Positions 35,192-46,408 of a DNA stretch of 64,000 nt are shown here, piece after piece. Every line of letters starts with the position of its first letter. Position 1 is the stretch's first letter. A model generated the notes under the pieces. It had not been told where the DNA came from. It made no database searches and worked only from the letters and a program-made list of their open reading frames with translations. Source of the DNA: Phymatolithon calcareum (lineage: Eukaryota; Rhodophyta; Florideophyceae; Hapalidiales); assembly GCA_977006965.1 (NCBI GenBank), contig OZ345370.1, forward strand, positions 930,001 through 994,000, written 5' to 3'. A program made the position numbers and the translations under genes.

Positions 35192-35938
35192 ATGCGAGCC
35201 TTCTCGCGCTCCACAGCGCGTCTCATCCGTAGCGCTCATACCGTCGCAGCACCTGGCACCGGCCCCAACCATCGTTCCGTACTAGCGCTAGACGGAAATA
35301 CAATCCGTCCCTTTGTGCAACCCAACTCGCACGTCGCGCCAAGTGCATCCGTGATTGGATCCGTGACCGTCAACGACAAATCAGCCTTGCGCGGTAATGC
35401 GATCGTGCGGGGCGATCTCGCACTCGTCGAGGTTGGGGCGCACGTTGTTGTCGGAGAAGGTGCTGTCATCGGCTCAGGTATCGTTCGCGATGGTATTTCA
35501 CCGCGCGATGCCGCGGCAACTGGACTGCCGATGAAGGCCGAGACCTCCGTCGGAGATTACTCATTCGTCGGAGCAGGAGCGGTACTACGCGGATGCACGC
35601 TGGAAGGTGAGAATTTCATCGGTGATAGCGCGGTTATTGGGGAGGGTGCCATCATCGGACGCGGCGCACGCGTTGAGCACCGCGCTGTTGTGGCTCCTGG
35701 CGTGCGTGTGGGTGATGCGGAAGTATGGGCGGGAAATCCGGCCGTGAAGGTTGGCATGCTCAGTGAGCCTGAGGTTGAGGCACATACAAAGGAGATCGAG
35801 GGGACGTATCCTGTCACGTATTCACATATGTACGAGTTTCTACCTGTTGGGACTGCGTACTGGGAGAAAGAGGCGATGGCGAAAACAAAGGATAGTGAGA
35901 TCGCAGAGCCGGAAAGTAAGGTTGCAGTTTCAACGTAG
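35192..35938 (+). CDS. Gamma-carbonic-anhydrase-like protein (complex I type), zinc ligands missing
   Basis: A single exon encodes 248 residues. The leader MRAFSRSTARLIRSAH is basic and hydroxylated with no acidic residue, as in mitochondrial targeting peptides. Residues 40-190 form left-handed beta-helix repeats. They include the conserved ALRGNAIVRGDL and, near the end, AEVWAGNPAVKVGML. The site that reads VGHxAxLHGC in active gamma-CAs is VGAGAVLRGC here (A128 and R133 replace histidines), and the first ligand is not seen either. It therefore resembles the plant gamma-CA-like (CAL) subunits of the complex I matrix arm, which lack the full zinc site. A structural role is more likely than catalysis. 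Another complex I gene lies at 2000-2431, though not linked as an operon. Confidence 0.8.
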   Translation: MRAFSRSTARLIRSAHTVAAPGTGPNHRSVLALDGNTIRPFVQPNSHVAPSASVIGSVTVNDKSALRGNAIVRGDLALVEVGAHVVVGEGAVIGSGIVRDGISPRDAAATGLPMKAETSVGDYSFVGAGAVLRGCTLEGENFIGDSAVIGEGAIIGRGARVEHRAVVAPGVRVGDAEVWAGNPAVKVGMLSEPEVEAHTKEIEGTYPVTYSHMYEFLPVGTAYWEKEAMAKTKDSEIAEPESKVAVST

Positions 35939-36389
35939 TTGTAAGGCAAAGGAAAGAACAGTTTTGTGGGTTGATTTAGCGACTTTTAGTACCGTATAGT
36001 ACCATGCCTGTGATGTGCAAAGCCCTGGCAACGCATTCGGGCTCGGCACCTCTTGGATTCAAGCACTCGAACGAACACAGGAAGTATTGGTCTCCGGTAT
36101 ATGACAAAGTTTATGCAAGGTAGATGAGACCAATCGTCATCAAAACGCTTCTCCAAGAAGTATTTGAACGGTCAACAGCATTCAATACTCTAGAAGGAAG
36201 TTGGAATCATAGCAATAGACCTGGATGAGATAAAACCCAGGACTGGGTCCTGCCTCCACCTCAAATATCTATCTCAGTTTACACCGGGGTACAGTTGAAT
36301 TACGTTGAATTAAGAATGCTTCACGCAACGACGTTTCTAATGTCCGTGAAAGCACACGGGACATTATCACTAAATGGGCACGGATATGC
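35939..36389. other. Gene-free spacer
   Basis: I see nothing coding and no repeat that I can define before the LINE fragment begins. Confidence 0.4.
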
Positions 36390-36404
36390 AAATCCGGACA
36401 GATT

Positions 36405-36997
36405 ATGGCATGCTTTCATCATGGACACGGCGAGGATGAACCGCTACTCTTTCTTTCTTTATGCAGGTTTCGGATTTGTCCTAGAACAGCTTCCCGTCCT
36501 CACGACTACAGTAGACTTTAACAGATACGAGTGGTATTTGATGTCACAATAGCTCTAACTCGCACAAAGTGCAGAGCAACCGCTACTTTACAACCCAGTG
36601 TGCAAGATGTGCTCGTATGGCGTCAAGGAGACAGTGGAGCACCTAACCCTACGCTGTCCCGGTCGGGTTGCCTCTCGACCGAGATTCATCGGAAGAGTGC
36701 GCGGCAAAAACGGTAGAGGATATGTGCAGGGAGATAGCCGCAGAGATACTGATGATGATGATTGCGTTATTCCTCTAAGAGGATAGCACGTCTGGAAGGC
36801 TTCATTTGATTCCACTTGCTGAGGTCGGAGGCGTTTGTTATGGCCGATTCGATATCTTTGGATTGGTATATCGCCAAGGAGGGAGGTATATGTTCCGGGT
36901 ACGCATCGGTAGAGAAACCCCAGTTTTTGAACAACGAGAACTTGCTTAGATTAAGTTCTGGCGTTAAATTAACGCCTTCTGCAATAAAGAAAGAAAG
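36405..36997 (+). mobile_element. LINE-type 3' fragment with nested short retroposon
   Basis: A 15-bp direct repeat, AAATCCGGACAGATT, flanks it (36390-36404 and 36998-37012). The 3' end is GCAATAAAGAAAGAAAG, preceded by the small hairpin GGCGTTAA/TTAACGCC. A frame at 36598-36786 carries C-x2-C-x9-H-x4-C (CKMCSYGVKETVEHLTLRC), the zinc-binding motif at the end of many LINE reverse transcriptases. Leaving out the insert 36449-36577 and one of its duplicated ends keeps that frame open back to 36405. The element is truncated at the 5' end. Confidence 0.8.
36449..36577 (-). mobile_element. Short retroposon (SINE-B family), copy 3, nested
   Basis: Bracketed by the 10-bp direct repeat AACCGCTACT (36439-36448 and 36578-36587), inside the LINE fragment. 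The 129-bp body is about 80-85% identical by eye to 10309-10435 and ends on the minus strand with a GCATAAAGAAAGAAAG tail. Confidence 0.8.
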
Positions 36998-37012
36998 AAA
37001 TCCGGACAGATT

Positions 37013-38190
37013 TCATCTCTGTCCGGGTGTTCCGAAACCATCCTCACGGCCCACAGCAAAGCTGTCTCCAGAACTCAATTGGTCCAGCAGATCATGAGGC
37101 GGATGAGAGAAATCTGCGAAAAAACGATACAACTCACACTGCCCTGTGTGCACACAAAGGAGGCGAGAGGATTGTTTCGTGACCAAAGCGTGTCTTTCGC
37201 GAAAGAAGGGACGTGAAGGGTCTGTCATAACTAACGGAAGGCGGACTACTAACCGCTGCGTATCGTGCAATATCGCATCACGCACATCCGCGTCCCAGCA
37301 TGCCTTCCGGTAGCCATCACATGACATCACATGATGTGGGGGCGGCGGACTGTTGCCCAACTTGGGTTCTCTACGCAACACAGCGGGACGCCGTGAGTCG
37401 CGGCTTGGTTGAATTTTTGAAGAATATGAAACTTGGCCTTTTCGACCCTACAAAAACATAAACTATCTCCATGACGGAGCACTGACGGAGCACAGACGGA
37501 GCACCGGACGGAGCACTGACGGAGCACAGACGGAGCACCGGACGGAGCACTGACGGAGCACCGGACGGAGCACCAAGCTGAGCACCGCCAAGCAGATCAC
37601 CGACTCTTGCGTGCGGCCCACCGGCGCCGCTCAACGTGTCACAATTACTCGTCACGCCGGCACGTATACTATACGCCCACCATTGTCGCGAAGGAGGAGC
37701 TCATGCGCATTGGTGCCAGATTGCTCCTCCCGTGAGCTCAATCGGAGCGGTAACCTTACCCGAGAAGCTCGTACAAACATCCACGTTCGCAATTGAGGAG
37801 CTCGTATCATACCAGGGGAAAGTTAACCTGGGGGAGGAAAGCAAGTCTTGGAAGTTTCAAATATTATACTGAAAAAGTTGGTCGCGTTGTGCACGGTATA
37901 TTATGAGGGGGGTTTCGAGTATCAAAAATATATCTAAAAAGCAGTCACAACATTCTGTCTCCCAATTTTCACCACTTCCTGACGGTTATTTTAGCTTTCT
38001 CACATATTTTTATGATGCATTTCGTATTGCCGTTCACGCATCATACAGACCACACATGCACGCTTGCAAAAAACGATATGACAATCGACTTGCTTTCCTC
38101 CCCCTGTACTGTATAACTTTCCCCTGCTCGTATCATACAAACATCCACGTTCGCGATTTTTTTTGCGACGAATGTGTGGCATTACAGTTT
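37013..38190. other. Spacer with repeats, no gene
   Basis: A block at 37108-37163 (CTGCGAAAAAAC...GTGTGCACACAAAGGAG) matches 39958-40017 in the later repeat array. A minisatellite lies at 37473-37574. No coding region is supported. Confidence 0.45.
37473..37574. repeat. Minisatellite of GACGGAGCAC units
   Basis: Nine tandem units of 11-12 bp. They end alternately in T, A or CG, giving a higher-order period of about 34 bp. Confidence 0.9.
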
Positions 38191-38236
38191 TGGAGATCGC
38201 CAACCCTCAGAGCTTGCGGTGACAGTTTATGATATA

Positions 38237-39538
38237 CAGTCAACCTCGATAACTGGATGGCTTCGGTCGGGGAGCCAGAAATCCAGATATCGACGATATT
38301 CCAGGAGTGAATTCATATCATATCGCAAGGACTACACGTGTAGCTCAGCAGCCCATGTGGCAGAGGCAGTCGACGTGTAGTTGCGACAATCGATGCCGAC
38401 ACACTGCGCGAATCTGAGAATCCAGGGAGCAGAGAAGCGGATGGTGATGCGATAGTATAAATTTCAATAGTTGCAATTGTTGCCGGCATTAGGCTCGTGG
38501 GAACTGTGCGGCCCGGAACTGCAACATCACTGGAGGATCATGGTGACACCGATGTATTAGTGTATATCTGCGTAACAGTTGCGCATGCGTACAGTATGAA
38601 ACAACCGTGGCAGATAAAGAGCGTGTATAAGGTTGGAGAATCTGACGAGCCGTCAGGTGGTATCACGCTTTTGGAACCGCGGTCAGAGTTGGGAATATAG
38701 ACGCCATTGGCAGCGACAGTCTTCACGCAGAGGATACAGAGGAGCTAGATACACTGGATGATGCAACAATAAGCCCAGAAACGCCTGGAGCGCTTTTCGA
38801 AGATGGCGACGGACCTACCGGAAAATCACGAAAGTAGATGGTGGCTCCGCGGATAACAGAGATACAAAGGGGCTTGCGCTGGCCCGATGAAGCAGGGATA
38901 ACTGGTATTCGCATGCTAATTGTCGGCATACTTGCTTAAGCTGAAAATCCGGATTACAAAGAAGAGGTTGGTGATGAAATTGTAGAAATTCTCACATTTG
39001 CAGTTGTGGATGGGGCGGCACTAACTAGATTGGGTTTCCATGACTTCAGAGGGCTGCAGGAGCGCAAGTGCAGCTTTAAAGCGCTGGGTCTCTGATGACT
39101 TTATCCCCATTCGAAGATTATGTGGTAGCTAAAATCGTGTTCGACGGCATTGCTGGGATCGGGACTGCTACCACTATGGAGGGTTGAATGTTGGCGCATT
39201 GCCAACAGTCGTCGTAGACGCGATCGGTAATAAGATGTGCGTACACTCGAGCAATCTTACCGAGGTCTGGTCGCCATGGAAAATGGAGGGCTGTGCCTTA
39301 CTACATTCTGTGGACAAGTGGTAACGTGCAGAATTTGCTCCGTGACATGTACTCAATATTTTATACATTTTTAAGCTAAGCGCCGTGCATCGGCAGTCAG
39401 GATATTCTACTAAGTGAGTATTCTGAAAATATTAAAATTTCGATAAATTTTGGGCTAAACGGTATTCGTGGACGCACGCAATATTCTAAACACCGAGGTT
39501 ATACGATTAAAGAGGATCCAGTTATCGAGGATTGACTG
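38237..39538. mobile_element. Pogo/Tigger-like DNA transposon, non-autonomous
   Basis: The ends CAGTCAACCTCGATAACTGG and, reverse-complemented, CAGTCAATCCTCGATAACTGG with one extra base are of the pogo/Tigger type. TA is duplicated at 38235-38236 and 39539-39540. The flanks join to re-form the array core, whose intact copies show the empty TA. The 1.3-kb interior has only broken acidic frames (for example 38720-38840), so no transposase is encoded. Confidence 0.8.
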
Positions 39539-42198
39539 TAGACCAATGCGTGTGCATCACGGAAGCTGGACGCAGCACCAAACATTGATCCTGATGATTG
39601 TCAAAAATGGACGTCTTCGGCAATGGAAGACCGTCAAAATGGTCACGTTAAGGTGTTTTTATGATCGTCATCCACTCACCATTGGCGCCGTGCGTAGTAG
39701 AGGTGTCTTTCACGTTTGATAAGGTAGCAGTTGCCGTTCGGTGAAAACCGATGTTTGCGATTTCAACCCTCCTGCAGTTTACTTTATAGACCAGTGTGTG
39801 TGCATCACGGAAGCTGGACAGTGGACGTCTTCGTTGGAGATTGGACATCCCTATTTTGAAATCTCAAACATCGGTTTTCACCTATACAGTATGAGAGCTG
39901 CGTCTAGTTTCCGTGATGCACACACATTGGTCTATAACATAAACTGTCACCGCAAGCATATCTGCGAAAAAACTCTACAACCCACTGCCCTTTGTGTACA
40001 CTGTGCACACAAAGGAGTGTTGAAATCACAAAAATCGGTTTTCACGATTGATAAGGTAGCAGTTGCCGTTAGGTGAAAACCGATATTTGCGATTTTAACC
40101 CTCCTGAAGTCAGTCCAGTGTATTTTCGATGTTTGAAATTTCAAAATGGGGAAGGTCAATCACCACCTATACAGTATGAGAGCTGTGTCCAGCTTCCGTT
40201 ATGCGGTAACAGTTTATGTTATTGACCAATGCGTGTGTATCACGGAAGCTGGACGAAGCGCTCAAACTGTATAGGTGAAAACCGATATTTGCGATTTCAA
40301 CCCTCCTGAAGTCAGTCCGATGCATTTCCGATATTTGCGATTTCAAAATGGGGAAGGCCAATCACCACCTATACAGTATGAGAGCACCATCCAGCTTTCG
40401 TGATGCGGTGACAGATTATGTTATACACCAATGCGGGTAGACCGTCAAATTGGTCACATTAATGTGTTTTTATGATCGTCATCTACTCGCCATTGGCGCT
40501 CTGCGAAGTACCCTGGCCTCATTGGTGATTGGCCTTCCCCATTTTGAAACTGTCTTTCACGTTTGATAAGAAAGCAGTTGCGGTTAGGTGAAAACCGATG
40601 TTTGCAATTTCAACCCTCCTGAAGTCAGTGCGGTGCATTTACGATGTTTGCAATTTCAAAATGGGGAAGGCCAATCACTAACGACGTCCACTTTTGCCAG
40701 AACCCGTCGCCCAGACACCGTTAGATGAGAAGCGTCTAGATTCCGTGATGCACTGTGGCATCCAACGCCACTATCATACCCTCCATTTCCTACAAGACTA
40801 GCTCCCTTCAAATTGTCATTACAGCTTGCATTTACAGCAAGCTCTTACAGATAGTATTACAGTCATTACAGTACCATAGGTTTCGATGCGTACTTACACC
40901 ATGAAGGATCAGCAAGGGCAAACCCTAGAACCGCTGCTTACAGCTTACATGTGCTTACATTATAAGCACCTCGGCGGCGTCTGCGGCGGGCTAGGAAGCC
41001 GCTTCCCGGCTTCCAGATTCTTCCATTGATCCAATTCTCATATTGCCAAGTCATCTTTTGAGCCATTGTTTTTTCTATAAATATCGGCGCTTCGCGCCGC
41101 CCTTGGCTTTCCGCCAGGGAACAACCCGACCAAATCCAGTGTGCCTTCCTGTGCGATTCACAACCCCACATGCACACGCATTGGTCTATAACATAATCTA
41201 TCACAGCATCACGGACTCTGAACGCAGCTCTCATACTGCGAAGTACCCTGGCCTCGTTGGTGATTGGCCTTCCCCATTTTGAAATCGCAAACATCGGTTT
41301 TCATCTACACAGTATGAGAGCTGCTTCGGTGATGCACACGCATTGGTCTATAACATAAACTGTCACCGCATTACGGATTGGTATAGGGCAATCACCAACG
41401 AGGCGAAGTACCCTGGTCTCGTTGGTGATTGGCCTTTCCCATTTTGAAATTGCAAACATCAGTCTTCACCTATACAGTATGAAAGCTGGACGCAGCTCTC
41501 ATACTGTATTGGTGAAAACCGATGTTTGGATCTCCAACAACGTACTGACATTCTCTGTCAAAAGAGGACGTCTTCGTTGGTGATTGGCCTTCCCCATTTT
41601 GAAATCGTAAACATCGGAAATGCACCGGAATGACTTCAGGGGGGTTGAAATCGCAAACATCGGTTTTCATTTAACGGCGTCTGCGCGACGGGCTCTGGCA
41701 AAAGTGGACGTCTTCGTTGGTGATTGGACTTCCCCATTTTGAAATTGCAAACAGAGGTTTTCACCAATACAGTATGAGAGCTGCATCCAGCTTCCGTGAT
41801 GCGGTGAGAGTTTATGTTCTAGACCAATGCCTGTGCATCACGGAAGCTGGACAGTGGACGTCTTCGTTGGTGATTGGCCTTCCCCATTTTGAAATCGCAA
41901 ACATCCGTTTTCACCAATACAGTATGAGAGGTTTCGTGATGCGGTGAGAGTTTATGTTATAGACCAATGCGTGTGCATCACGGAAGCTGGACGCAGCTCT
42001 CATACTGTATAGGTGAAAACCGATGTTTGCGATTTCAACTCTCCTGAAGTCAGTCCAGTGCATTTCCCCGAAGTGCAGTTCTTTTTGGTACATCCATCTC
42101 GGACCACTGATGCCGCACCTGGATTCGTATGGTTGTAGGAGGCGGATTGCGGAGCTGAAAGCTGTTACAATAACGTCATTGCTTGGGAAGTCACATCA

Positions 42199-42225
42199 TT
42201 CCAGCCAACATGATGTTGGCTGGAA
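42199..42225. repeat. Perfect 13-bp-arm hairpin
   Basis: TTCCAGCCAACAT and its exact complement are separated by one base. Confidence 0.85.
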
Positions 42226-42520
42226 CGAAGGCATTCATATTTTTTAGTCTTTCCATCATGGCTCTTCTTCCGTTAATATTTACTTTGCACGGCGCCAATG
42301 GCGAGGGGATGTCGATCATAAAAACACCTTAACGTGACCATTTTGACGGTCTTCCATTGCCTTATCTATTTACACTTCGGCTGCAATAGGTGGTAATTTC
42401 AGTAGTGTAACCAATAAGGTATTTTCTAATGACAACTGGTACCTTATCAAACGTGAACGACACCTCTTTGTGCGGTCTGCGCGACGGGCTCTGTCAAAGG
42501 TGGACGACTTCCTGCACGAG

Positions 42521-43410
42521 GTGAGTTGGTTACACTTCCGCACCAAAAAAGCTCCTTGTCCAGATTGTCACAGTCGCGATCTGTAGTTGTCCACTCAGCG
42601 GTTTTTTGGGTTTAAAGACATCATCATGACTGTGAGTGGTTTTAACTCTAGTCCCGTATCCACAATCGTACTTCCCGCTTTATTTTTTGTTTTTTCTTTA
42701 ATTAGGCTAACAGTGTTTCGAATGTCTTTCTTCTTCCACTTTATACACTCGCTGCCAGGCCAACTGCGCCTTTTCCATCCGATAATGTACTTTTGGTCAC
42801 CAAAGATTGATCCTGATGATTGTCTGACTCATGTTAAGGTCTCTGACACGTAACACCACGTTAATGGAAGGGACCCTGACCTCGTTGGTGATTCGTCTTC
42901 CCCATTTTCGACAGCATTCTACCACCTGCCATGATGATGATAGATGATGATGTAGCAGTGAGGAGCTTGTTGGAGAAACTTTTTATTTCTTCCACAGACT
43001 ACTGTGCCTCCGGCACGCATCTTGCGGGACGCGTCCTCCCGCAGGAAAAGAGGGGATCCTGTGCCGTGCGCCGGTGCGTACACTATTGACCTCCATACCG
43101 CGTAATTGTTCATTTTATTGAGTTTCCCGGTGCCTCCGTTAAGAAGTAAGTTGGCAACCTTCCATTCCAGAGCCTCCATACTGCAGACATCGTACAGTAC
43201 TGTACCCTCTCTTTCCCGCGATTGCTTTTTATGTTCTCGATTCACTCCTGCACCCTCTTTGATGATGAAAGATACACAATATTCCATTGTGTAACCCTTG
43301 GCTGCACATTGTTTGGAGCAATATTTATGCATGCGTAAAACGATGCATCATTTTGTATCAAAAAAGTTCAGTCAACAATTTTCTGTTTTTTATCGTTTTC
43401 TAATATTAGA
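42521..43410. other. Gene-free spacer
   Basis: A 137-codon minus-strand frame (42919-43332) has no recognisable domain. A GTACAGTACTGTAC palindrome lies at 43192-43205. Confidence 0.4.
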
Positions 43411-43412
43411 TA

Positions 43413-44121
43413 CAGGGGGGTCGCTATATAGTGCCGGTTTATATAGTGCCACCCTCTACTTAGTGCCACCCATTTTGGGCTGGCACGATTATCATATCAA
43501 AGACACAGGCTGTGGCTGCTTACAAGGCATTCCTGGCTGCCATTCTCCTCTTCGTCTCCTCAGCTCACCATCTTCACGCCGCCGACAGTGATGGGGCACC
43601 CAGGGCAGAAGAGAGCGCGGCTGACGCTTCAACAAAAGCTTGAAGCACTGCGCATGCTGTCAGCGACGTCATCGAGATGATACCCGAAATGCTCGTTGAA
43701 GATGACTACTAGCTTCAGGAAGGTTACACAAAAACGCGGACTCTTGGAGATGGCGAAACATGGTGTGCAGCTCAGTGAGAGCTGGGGAAGATGCGATAAC
43801 CGCAGAAACTTCTTCGTCTCCGCTTTCATTGTCAGGTTCTATTGGGCTTTGGGCTACAACCTCCTCCAATATATCCGAAACATCGGAAACGAACGCCTCT
43901 TGTACGTCTGTATCATCTTCAACCTCAAACCAATGCTCCACATCCTCGTGTCTGACGTCATCATCCCAGAATGTCGTCCGTACAACTTCGTTCGGGGTCA
44001 CGGCAAACACGCTTACAGTAGTGCGAAACGGTCCCTCAAATTTCATGTAGTGCGGAACCTAAATAATGCGCATTTTTTTAGTCTGGTTCTATGTGGCACT
44101 ATATAGCGATCCCCTCCCCTG
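43413..44121. mobile_element. Tigger/pogo-like element with rearranged transposase remnants
   Basis: TA is duplicated at 43411-43412 and 44122-44123. The terminal inverted repeats share TCGCTATATAGTGCC with CAGGGG ends that differ by a 4-bp indel. The word TAGTGCC is repeated inside the left end. On the plus strand, 43591-43677 encodes KRARLTLQQKLEALRML, like the N-terminal helix-turn-helix of CENP-B/pogo proteins. On the minus strand, 44046-43669 encodes an acidic 125-residue frame like a Tigger C-terminal tail. The two pieces face each other, so the interior is deleted and partly inverted. Confidence 0.65.
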
Positions 44122-44123
44122 TA

Positions 44124-46102
44124 CATCATCCATATTTTGTACACGACGTGGACCGACTTCTAATCGATGCCAATGCCTACCACAGCCTTGCGCAACGGCA
44201 CCAAGGAGCTATTCCCCCACCTTGGCCGTTTACATTCCATATTGTAAGAATGGATGCAGCTGTGGGTAGATAGCCGTCGAAACATATTAAGATACCATGA
44301 TATTGCTGCACACAACGCCGTCTGCAACGTAATTCGTTGTCGAGGTGCTACGCAGATACTACTTCGATCAAGAAGGACAACTAGGGTTAAGACTAATTTT
44401 CTCGCGAGGTATTATACTGACAAGATCTGAATAAGTTCTCTCACATCCGATTTCAAGCATTTTTATACTGCAGGGTACGTCCTTGGTATTCTAAAAGATC
44501 ACTGCAATATTTGGGAGTGACACAGTATGCACAGACTTCTAGAGGTGGAATCTTTCATGTTGCTCCGGCTCCAGATGACTCCTCTTTCCGCTCCTCCAGG
44601 CTATTGTACAGCTCATCCAATACAGCTTTAGTTAGTTGCCTATTTCCCCCACGCCAGGGCCCCCCAGGTATTACGGTAAAGCCATAATCATATACTGCAA
44701 TGCCTGAAACTCTTGCATACGTATTGGAAAGTCAGAAAACAACTGGAGGCGTCATCAAGATTCATAACACATGCAGGGTTTTCAGGCTGTAGACGGCGAT
44801 GTGGTCCACAGCCATTCGCCACGCAAGTAAGGTCTTTAATGTGTACACTTATTTATTGCGTCTAATACTGATCAAGTATAATTCAAGTGCTACTTCCAAC
44901 CTACGTTATCAACGGCGAAATTCCCAGATGTGTGTCTTGAAATCTGTATTAACATTGCGGAGAGCTCTCGTATACTGTGTGCGCTTGACTGCAGATGGTG
45001 TTTTCCTCTGTCCCGGACGTCCAAAATTTCTGGGTGCATCTGATGGAACCCTCAGTAATGGATCTCTGCTTTTCGAGAATTGAGTGTGTATTTTCCGCAT
45101 TTCAGACCTCCTGAACAGTGTGTTCCGTCCATATAGTTCGAAGAGAAGGATCAAGATCCACCGCATAATCACTGGAAGTCACTGTGTCATCATCAGAAAC
45201 ATATTTATCCAATGATTCCGGTATTCAGCTGGACTTCAAGTAGTGGTATTGGAGACGACAATTAGCGTCTCAAGGAAGGATTCACAGAGACTGGGGACAC
45301 ACAGCAAGGGATGAACAGGACCCGGACGTGCGAGGCTACGGAAGGCGACAAAGGATGGTTAATGCTTTAGTTAACGAGAGGTCTGTAGGTCCTATGTCTC
45401 TTTCCGGAACTACGAAAACAATAGCTGAATGGATAGAGGTCGAGAGTCAGGTGATGCGTGCGTTCGATTTGAGTGACATAGGGAGTTAACGTTACTTTCA
45501 GTAGATAATCTCCAGTTACTGGTAAAGTCTTTCGATTTTTCAGTTCGAAGGATAATGACGTGTGTGGTTCGTAGATGAGTCTCGCAACTTGGATACCATC
45601 TTGACCAAACGATAACCACCTTGATAGCCCAGAAGCTATTACTGATTCTGGGCCATCCTACGGAAATCGATATTATAGTTGATCAGGCTCTGGTTCCTCC
45701 TCTCTGGTTCCTCCTTCCCCCCCCAGATGGTGAGGCTGCAACCACGTTTTTACTGCTTCTAACACACTATCATAGGTAGGCATGTAAGTACCAGCTATGC
45801 TTGGAACATGCCCAGAAATTGTGGTAATCAAAGTGTGCGTGGTAAATCTTGCACGCGACGCAATATCGTGGAAGGAAGACAGCAAGCGTATGTACTTGTG
45901 TCCAACGTAGACTTGTAATTGTCTACAGGTTACAGTCTATTAAACACTGAGATAAAACGATTGTAGTAGACATGAGCGCATTTCTTAGGGGCGTCGTGAT
46001 ATTTCGTGTTAACTTGTACCCAGAGGTTAGAATGAGCGGCAATGGCGTCCTCGGCCAGTCCATCTGTGCCTTTGCGAGATACAGTAGGACCTTCAGCAGA
46101 AG
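44124..46102. other. Gene-free spacer
   Basis: No supported gene. It holds the repeat at 45605-45690, described separately. Confidence 0.4.
45605..45690. repeat. Second copy of MITE interior
   Basis: Matches 10128-10215, including the stem word GATAGCCCAGAAGCTATT and its partner TTCTGGGCCATC. The long terminal inverted repeats of the first copy are absent. Confidence 0.7.
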
Positions 46103-46110
46103 ACGGTTTC

Positions 46111-46408
46111 CCACCTGTGGTATAGTGGTAAAACTGCCTCCGCGAACCTGTGCGCATATTTTGGTATGATACCGGCAGGAATGTTGAGGTCGCCGGTTCG
46201 AGTCCTGTCACAAACAAGAATTGAATTACGTTTCGCGAAGGCATACGGATGTCGCCGTGTAGTGGTGTACCACAGTACTCCTAGGAAGCATTTACGCGAG
46301 TGCCCAGAATGAATCCAGTCCAGGAGCATCTTAGAGGCCCCCGGCTAGATGTTGAGTAACGTACACTATGTGTAGCTCAGATATGCTGCAATAAAAGAAA
46401 GAAAGAAT
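46111..46408 (+). mobile_element. tRNA-derived SINE with target-site duplication
   Basis: The direct repeat ACGGTTTC (46103-46110 and 46409-46416) bounds 298 bp. The element starts exactly where the first base of a tRNA would be. A box-A-like TGGTATAGTGG lies at 46118-46128 and a perfect box B, GGTTCGAGTCC, at 46195-46205. CTGCC/GGCAG could be an anticodon-type stem. The acceptor arms do not pair, so it is not a working tRNA gene. The 3' end is GCAATAAAAGAAAGAAAGAA, like the LINE and short retroposons in this window. It was probably moved by a LINE that recognises that tail. Confidence 0.8.

Larger units (their letters stand above)
38190..42520. repeat. Complex array of alternately oriented repeat modules
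   Basis: Three module types recur in both orientations. Module A contains GAGAGCTGCGTCCAGCTTCC and GTGATGC. A core, GGTGACAGTTTATGTTATAG, continues as ACCAATGCGTGT. Module B runs from TTGGTGATTGGCC through CCCATTTTGAAATCGCAAAC to ATCGGTTTTCACC. A third type, seen near 39640, 40450 and 42330, reads GTCAAAATGGTCACGTTAAG. Forward B units lie at 39829, 41255, 41420, 41575, 41717 and 41868; reverse ones lie near 40045, 40260 and 42010. A pogo-like element interrupts the left end. No gene is supported within the array. Confidence 0.8.

Noticed and set aside
39540-42520. CRISPR-like array
   Set aside because: The repeats are in both orientations, long and of unequal spacing, with no constant repeat/unique spacer alternation. 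The genome is also eukaryotic.
42919-43332. 137-codon minus-strand frame
   Set aside because: No motif recognised. The reading frame crosses a GTACAGTACTGTAC palindrome in spacer DNA.
46111-46220. A functional tRNA gene
   Set aside because: The A and B boxes are present, but the acceptor ends do not pair, the T-stem has mismatches and the box spacing is long. A tail and target duplication show it is a SINE head.
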